From NCBI RefSeq assembly GCF_040939455.1, contig NC_134113.1:10092501-10156500 (forward strand): 64,000 bases of DNA. Reading direction: 5' to 3'. The translations under genes and the position numbers were made by a program. The notes below the pieces were generated by a model that was given only the letters and a program-made list of their open reading frames with translations, was not told the origin of the DNA and searched no databases. How positions within the stretch are numbered: the first letter of the stretch is position 1; every line of letters starts with the position of its first letter. This stretch comes from Microcebus murinus. Taxonomy: Eukaryota; Chordata; Mammalia; Primates; Cheirogaleidae. This document shows, in pieces, positions 23,501-64,000 of this stretch.

Positions 23501-23960
23501 GACGTAAAACTCTCCGACTCGCGCCAGAGCACAGGAAGAGCTGGGGAGGTTGGGTGCTGTGACAGCCTGGCAGGAGGGGCAGCTGTGACCCATGGGGCTG
23601 TGACAGCAGAGGTGTGTTTACACTGAGGGCAGCACAGAGCGAGGAGAGGCCACCGGGGCCCAGGGACGGTCTACCGAGAGCATTTTAAGGAGGATGTGAG
23701 AACCAGGCTTGGATTTGAAGAAGGCTCAGGGCTTTGTCAGACAGAAGAGGGGAGGAAAGGGTTCCAGATGGACGTATCACTCAGAGATGTCACTGAGCCT
23801 TGTAGTGGGACAGCGTGAGCTATGCCTCAGTTGTTCTGCTCTTCACAATCACAACTTGTAATGACCACACGGGGTCTCTGGGGCAAATGCATCATAATTT
23901 ACCATTCTTCTAATGTTGGATTTTAGGGTTGCTTCAGTTTCTGTGGCATGACAAACATGA

Positions 23961-24278
23961 TTTTTTTTTTTTTTTTTGAGACACAGTCTCACTCTGTTGC
24001 CCTAGCTAGAGTGCTGTGGTGTCAGCCTAGCTCACAGCAACCTCAAGCTCCTGGGCTCAAGCGATCCTCCTGCGTAGCTAGGACTACAGGCATGTGCCAC
24101 CATGCCCGGCTAATTTTTTCTATATATTTTTAGATGGCAAATTAATTTCTTTCTATTTTTAGTAGAGACGGAGTCTCGCTCTTGCTCAGGCTGGTTTCGA
24201 ACTCCTGACCTTGAGCAATCCGCCCACCTCGGCCTCCCAGAGTGCTAGGATTACAGGCGTGAGCCACCGCGCCCAACC
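23961..24278 (-). mobile_element. Strepsirrhine Alu
   Basis: Minus-strand Alu with the aattaatttctttctatttt linker. It lacks part of the usual 'ctcagcctcccgagtagc' segment (gatcctcctgcgtagctagg joins directly). The flanks share tctgtggcat at 23,940-23,949 and 24,279-24,288. Confidence 0.9.
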
Positions 24279-24484
24279 TCTGTGGCATAGCAAAGACTGT
24301 TACAGTGAACACTGACGTGTGTACCAGGTCTTCCACTTTGGGGAGTTCTTCTCCTGGAACCGATTGCCACGCCTTGCCTTGGGGTCTCTCCCCTGGCTAT
24401 GAAGGGGGCCACAGGTACCCCAGCCTCTCTGTCCCTATAGCCCCCAAGTGCAGAAGAAAGAAGAAAGCTCAGCACAGGCCCAGG

Positions 24485-24935
24485 TATTCTCACAAGTGTT
24501 CTCATTTAATCCTCGTGGTATGTGGGAGATGAGCATCATCCCTATTTTAAACCAGGAGAAAACTGAGGCTCACGGTTTTCTCACACTACATCTTACTACT
24601 AGTCATAAAAGGAAGGACATTATAAAGCTTCAGAATGTTTTCAGAGTTCTGCAGTCATGGTTCCCTAAGCCTCAGTTGCCTTATTTATAAAGGGGGGATG
24701 ATCAAAGTAAAGAGAGCTAATGTTTATTGAGCATTTACTATCCACCACGTGCTGTTGTGAGGCGCTGTTATGGTCCCTATGTTATTGATGAAGAAACTGA
24801 GACACAGGTTAAGTAACATGCCCAAGGTCACACAGCTCGGATGTGGTGCACCTGGGATTTGAATGTGGTCTGGCTCCAGATCTGCCCTGTGCTGCAGTGT
24901 GCCCACCTCCTGTGGTTTTGTGAGATCAAATGAGA
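24485..24935 (-). repeat. Two MIR copies
   Basis: The first (about 24,485-24,620) has ctcatttaatcctcgtggta and aaaactgaggctcacgg. The second (about 24,715-24,935) is well preserved: tttattgagcatttactatc, gatgaagaaactgagacaca, cccaaggtcacacagctcgg. Both are antisense. Confidence 0.65.
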
Positions 24936-25030
24936 CAGTCACATAAAGTGCTTAGCTCGGGGTCTCCTATGGAATAAGGGGTCAGTAAACATCTCCTAAT
25001 GTCATCTTATGATTGCCCCTTGCTCTCTTT

Positions 25031-25340
<310 letters not shown>

Positions 25341-25523
25341 GTTCCTTGCTCTCTTTCTAGAGGGCTCTTTGTGGGCCTCTCGTTTTTGTCTTTCTTCTCT
25401 CCTCATGGTTGATCCTTTGCTCAACACATGGGCCAGGGCAGAACGAGGCTGTGAACTAGTGTCTACTCGGAGGTTCACTGTCCCCCAGGGGCCATGCACT
25501 CTGTCCTCAGTGTCTGATATACT

Positions 25524-25822
25524 GGGTTTTGTTTTGTTTTGTTTATGAGACAGAGTCTTGCTTTGTACCCAGGCTGGAGTGCTGTGGCTTCATCGTAGCT
25601 CACTGCAACCTTGAACTCCTGCGCTCAAGCAATCCTGCCTCAGTCTCCCTAGTAGCTGGGACTATAGGCTTGGGCTACCATGCCCGGCTAATTTTTCTAT
25701 TTTTTGTGGAGTTGGGGTCTTGCTCTTGTTCAGGCTGGTCTCAAACTTCTAACCGCAAGCAATCCTCTCACCTCACCCTCCCAAAGTGCTAGGATTATAG
25801 GCATAAGCCACCACACCCTTCT
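25524..25822 (-). mobile_element. AluJ-type Alu
   Basis: Diverged minus-strand Alu dimer (gagacagagtcttgctttgt, gctggagtgctgtggcttca, ggattataggcataagccac) without the lemur linker. Confidence 0.8.
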
Positions 25823-26363
25823 GACAAGCTCATTTGTCAGGTGATGTCCGGGTACAGAGACAGAGGGCAGCCTTGGCTGGTTGTCGCCTGGCTTTTGTTA
25901 CAGTGCTCTAGGAAGACTGTGCTTTCTGGGAACCCAGGAAATAACGAGATATCTAATTCCATCATCTAACCTGAAAACAATTTCTATAGTAGAAACTATG
26001 ACTCTGGATATGCAATATAAAATTATACCAAAACATGTCACTGTTTCTGAGACCTTACATTCACACTCATTTGCAAGGAGCTTGCTTTTGTGTTCTCTCT
26101 CAGAGCTCTTTGGGAAACCGGTGGTATCCGGCAGCAAAGGATTTATACAAATGCTGACCAGCCCCTTTCCCCGGACAGAGTATATGATCCTGGTAACCTC
26201 TTGGTGGAGAAAGGACGCTGATTTTGCTTGTGGCATTGAAATGGCCCATGCTGAGCTCTCTGTGTGCCAAAAAATTGTCTCTACGCCTTACGTGTGAGGA
26301 CCCCTCCGCTTGCCCAGGGCGTGGTTGTCCTTTATGTGTGTTCACATCTGCTGTGTCCTCTGA

Positions 26364-61237
<34,874 letters not shown>

Positions 61238-61515
61238 CCCCCAGCTGCCCCACCCCACCCTCCCACCCAGCCCCTGCTGGGGAGACTGTCCGCTCGGCAG
61301 ACCCAGGGCCCAGGCAGCCCTGCATCCACAGATGGAACTGGAGGGCACCGACTGCCTGCCCAAGGCTGGTCCTGAAGGCCTCTCTCCCCTGACCCCGCCC
61401 TCCAGCACCTTCTGTCATTCTAGGCTTAGAAAGTCTAGAGCCCCCTTGGCCTTCTCCCTGACTGTGAAGGACAACTGACAGCTCAAACACTAAGGGTGCT
61501 GGGGTACCCTGCCCT

Positions 61516-61613
61516 GCCCCAGCCCCGGCCTCCCAGAGGGCCTGCAGGGGCTGCCTCTGCCACAGCCCCAGCCCCGGCCTCCCAGAGGGCCTGCAGGGGC
61601 TGCCTCTGCCACA
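61516..61613 (+). repeat. 49-bp tandem duplication in the 3'UTR
   Basis: Two identical adjacent units, 61,516-61,564 and 61,565-61,613, each starting gccccagccccggcctccca. Identity over the full unit points to a recent event or gene conversion. Confidence 0.95.
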
Positions 61614-61891
61614 GCCTCCAGTGAGGCTGTTGGGGTTCCCTGGGTGCAGCCCGCCCCTTCTGCCCTCTGCCCTGTTCCCTAGGGCTGGGGCTAGAGAAAC
61701 AGGGCATCCCCCACACCGTCCGCAGGGAAAACCCAGGCCGCAGGAGTGGCATGCCCGTTTGACTTTGCCCCTCGACACTGGCTGCCCCACCCCAAGGGCT
61801 CTCAAAGGTCACTGCTAGGAGTTAAGTGATTCTTACTGATGGAAGTGGTTTAAGAGTGGGGTGGGGCTCCAGGTCTGCCCTGAAACTGTGA

Positions 61892-61897
61892 AATAAA
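61892..61897 (+). terminator. PLA2G6: Polyadenylation signal AATAAA of PLA2G6
   Basis: Canonical AATAAA in gtgaaataaacgg, with a GT-rich segment about 25 bases downstream. Confidence 0.9.
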
Positions 61898-61924
61898 CGG
61901 TTTGGATTCAAGTTCACCTGTGTC

Positions 61925-62595
61925 GTTCGTGCTATGGAGCGAGTGTCCCTGTCCTCCACCCCAACCTCCCCTCAGCCTTAACCTTTAGCCTTGATTTGTC
62001 CTTTTCTTGTGGCCACTCAGACTCTGTTTCCTGGGCCCCCTGGGGCAGGGGCACTTCCTCTTTCCTCCAGAGTCCCCCAAACAGGCCCTTAGGGTATTCA
62101 GAGGCAGCTGCCTGGCCTATGTACCCCAGGCAGGCCCTGGGGAGGGAGGTCTCAGTCGTTGCCATGGGAGCTGAGGGTGAGCCCCCATTTGAGACCCAGA
62201 GAGGCAGGGGACTTGGGCACAGTCAGGCAGCGAGTGAGCAAGGCCGGGTCTGCCCCCAGGTCTGTGCGACTCTAGTTTGTGCTGCCCCCTCTCTGCATGC
62301 GAAGGAGCTGGGTGGGCTCTGGTGGGCATGGGAGCCACCAAGGGCATGTCCTCCACTGTCAGGTGCAGGGCTGAGGGGCTGCAGGCAGTGACAAGGCCTG
62401 GGACAGTGACGGCCATGGGCATGTTCCACTACAGAAGCTGGCAGAGAGGACAGGTAGCTCTCGCCCAATAGGGTGGGCAATGCCCCGTGTGGGCAGACGG
62501 GAGGGTGGAGGCTCCCCCAGGGCCAGGGGTCCTTGAGGAGCGGTGACCTGGGAGAGTGGTCCATCCACGCCTGCCCAGTGGCCCGGGGCTCTGAG
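61925..62595. other. Intergenic spacer between PLA2G6 and BAIAP2L2
   Basis: About 0.7 kb of GC-rich sequence without transposons or a supported gene. The adjacent frames on both strands are compositional. Confidence 0.7.
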
Positions 62596-62597
62596 GG

Positions 62598-62610
62598 GTA
62601 AATAATTGAA
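62598..62610. promoter_or_regulatory. HNF1-like palindrome, distal
   Basis: GTAAATAATTGAA matches 9-10 of the 13 positions of the HNF1 consensus GTTAATNATTAAC. It lies about 265 bases before the BAIAP2L2 ATG. Confidence 0.4.
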
Positions 62611-62701
62611 GGGCAGGTCACACGAACCCGCCCGCGTCACAGGATGCCTTCCCTGCCGGGGTCTGGTTACGCCCCAGATCACATTCTGACATCCCCAGCT
62701 G

Positions 62702-62714
62702 GTGAATAATTAAG
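62702..62714. promoter_or_regulatory. HNF1-like palindrome, proximal
   Basis: GTGAATAATTAAG matches 11 of the 13 positions of the HNF1 consensus. It lies about 160 bases before the BAIAP2L2 ATG and 104 bases after the distal copy. It could also act as a TATA-like AT-rich element. Confidence 0.5.
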
Positions 62715-62873
62715 CTGCCACCTCCTCCAAGGCAGGCCTCCGTCTCCAGATCCACCTGCAGCCTCCTCGCTGCCTGCCGAGCAGTGGACACCTGCAGGGA
62801 CCGACGCGCAGTGCTTCCAGCCCAGCCATCGCCACCAGCTCCAGCCTCCTGTCCAGACCGGCTGCAGCCACCC

Positions 62874-62924
62874 ATGGCCCCCGAGATGGACCAGTTCTAC
62901 AGGTCCACCATGGCTATCTACAAG
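62874..62924 (+). CDS. BAIAP2L2: BAIAP2L2 exon 1, coding part (residues 1-17)
   Basis: The ATG in ccacccATGG (C at -3, G at +4) opens MAPEMDQFYRSTMAIYK, the start of the I-BAR (IMD) domain of BAIAP2L2 (Pinkbar), which binds and shapes membranes at epithelial cell junctions. The donor CAAG|gtgagc follows in phase 0 and the next exon continues SIME, as I recall for the human protein. The 5'UTR extends upstream to an unmapped start, perhaps near 62,720-62,760. An upstream tandem gene in the same orientation, PLA2G6, matches the human order. Only the N terminus is inside the window. Confidence 0.93.
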
Positions 62925-63988
62925 GTGAGCGCGGCAGCCTGGGCCCAGGGCTGGAGCGCCTCCTCCCGCGGCACAGAGGCCGGGCCCCAGGTGTTCTGGG
63001 AAGGGAGGCCCCGAGCCAGGCTGGGCTGAGCAATGGGCATGGGGGTGGGGATGCCCGGAGGGGCCAGCCACCCTTGCAGCAGGAACCCCGACTTCCAAAC
63101 GCTGGGCAAGGCAGGGTGGGGCCCAGGACCTAGGTGCTGAGAGGTGAGAGTCTAGGTAAGGAGCTGGCTGCTTGACCTGGCAGTGGGGACTCTTCTCATT
63201 TTTGAGCCCTCACTCAGACGTCCTCCTTCACCTTCAGAGAGGTTGCTGCAATCTCCTGAGACATTTACTGAGCACCTGCTGTATGCAGAGCCTTTTCACA
63301 TGGAAGCCTCACATCACCCCCCTGTGAAGTAGAAAATAATCACCCTGTTTGATAGCTGAGAAAAGAGACCAAGGTTAAACAGCTCATTCGAAGTCATGAA
63401 GGGAGGAAGAGGTGCTGCTGGGGTTTGGATCAAGACCCAAGTCAAAGTCCAAGTCCAGGGCTCTACCACCCAGGGAGCTCTCCACCTGGCCACAGCCTGG
63501 CGTGGCCCATGGTGATCCAGCCACAGCCTGGCTCCCAGGAGTGCTCTTCTTTGATGAGGGCTAGATCTGCCCTTCCCCTGAGGTGACTGTCGGCAGCCCC
63601 GTGTGTCTAGCCCAGCGAGGCCTGGACACGGGGCAGGGCTGAGTGGTGCCCAGCGGGGCCCAAGGCAGGTGGACAGGCTTCAGCCACTTGGAGGAGAACC
63701 TTTGAGGTGCACCATCTCAGGAGGAACTGGGGTCCCTCCAAGGCAGGTGTGTGAGCAGGAGCTGGCTGCAAGGGGACCCTGGCTTGGAACAGGTCCCCAA
63801 GAGATAGGCTCTGCAGCAGAGAACCAGGATTCTGGGTGACTCCAGGTTTCTAGGTGGGCTCCCCAGAGTCTGGAGGCTTTTCACTGGGGCTGGGGTGCCC
63901 TGCCTCCCAGGCCAGGCAGCTTGACTGTGTGTATTGTGCCTTCTCCTGTCCCCATGCCTCCCCTCCCTGCCCTGGCCCCGGGCTCCAG
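62925..63988 (+). other. BAIAP2L2: BAIAP2L2 intron 1
   Basis: GT-AG intron of 1,064 bases. An antisense MIR lies at about 63,255-63,460 (catttactgagcacctgctg, gctgagaaaagagaccaagg). Otherwise nothing is recognised. Confidence 0.85.
63255..63460 (-). repeat. MIR
   Basis: Antisense MIR series: tttactgagcacctgctgta, 'cacccccctgtgaagtagaaaataatcacc', 'ggttaaacagctcattcgaagtcatg'. Confidence 0.6.
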
Positions 63989-64000
63989 AGCATCATGGAG
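63989..64000 (+). CDS. BAIAP2L2: BAIAP2L2 exon 2, partial (runs off the window)
   Basis: After the acceptor ggctccag, the last 12 bases AGCATCATGGAG encode SIME, in frame with exon 1. Confidence 0.85.

Larger units (their letters stand above)
61238..61917 (+). other. PLA2G6: PLA2G6 3'UTR
   Basis: About 680 bases of GC-rich untranslated sequence ending some 20 bases after AATAAA, followed by a GT-rich tgtgtcgttcgtgc element. It contains a 49-base tandem duplication at 61,516-61,613. Confidence 0.85.

Overview
The window is mammalian nuclear DNA from a strepsirrhine primate, most probably a Malagasy lemur. At least seven SINEs carry the strepsirrhine type of Alu, with an AT-rich linker around TTGGCCAATTAATTTC between the two arms and a gctaggattacaggcgtgag 5' end. 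Older AluJ, MIR, L2, MLT1 and hAT copies are those shared by primates. A piggyBac remnant and a mariner copy fit the lemur lineage. The exact species cannot be read from the window.

Layout. Positions 1-15,700 are intergenic, upstream of PLA2G6, and are mostly transposon-derived (L2, MIR, Alu, MLT1, a pogo/Tigger-type element, a roughly 1.3 kb mariner). I find no gene there. A CpG-rich promoter with TATA-like, YY1-like, ETS and paired CACGTG sites lies at about 15,760-16,070, and a non-coding first exon ends at a GT donor after 16,066. Sixteen coding exons from 26,739 to 61,237 on the + strand assemble without a frameshift into an 807-residue calcium-independent phospholipase A2 beta (PLA2G6), with an ankyrin-repeat half and a patatin-type lipase half. 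All inferred introns are GT-AG. The 3'UTR ends at an AATAAA at 61,892. About 0.8-1 kb further on, in the same orientation, BAIAP2L2 begins: exon 1 (62,874-62,924 coding) and the first 12 bases of exon 2 (63,989-64,000, running off the window).

The two genes are tandem neighbours and have unrelated biochemical roles. PLA2G6 hydrolyses membrane phospholipids. BAIAP2L2 encodes an I-BAR membrane-shaping protein of epithelia. The PLA2G6-BAIAP2L2 order and orientation match human chromosome 22q13.1.

I saw no novel gene system, CRISPR, tRNA or rRNA. The most interesting items are the TTAA-flanked piggyBac remnant in intron 2, the mariner with its D,D34D residues still visible, a 64-bp L1 micro-insertion with a perfect 15-bp target duplication, a possible alternative 5' end of PLA2G6 exon 2 carrying an in-frame upstream ATG, a duplicated CACGTG motif in the promoter, a GTAAGT at the first base of exon 12, and an HNF1-like pair upstream of BAIAP2L2. 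Repeat family names come from recalled consensus sequences. Human comparisons come from memory of the human protein, and no search was run.
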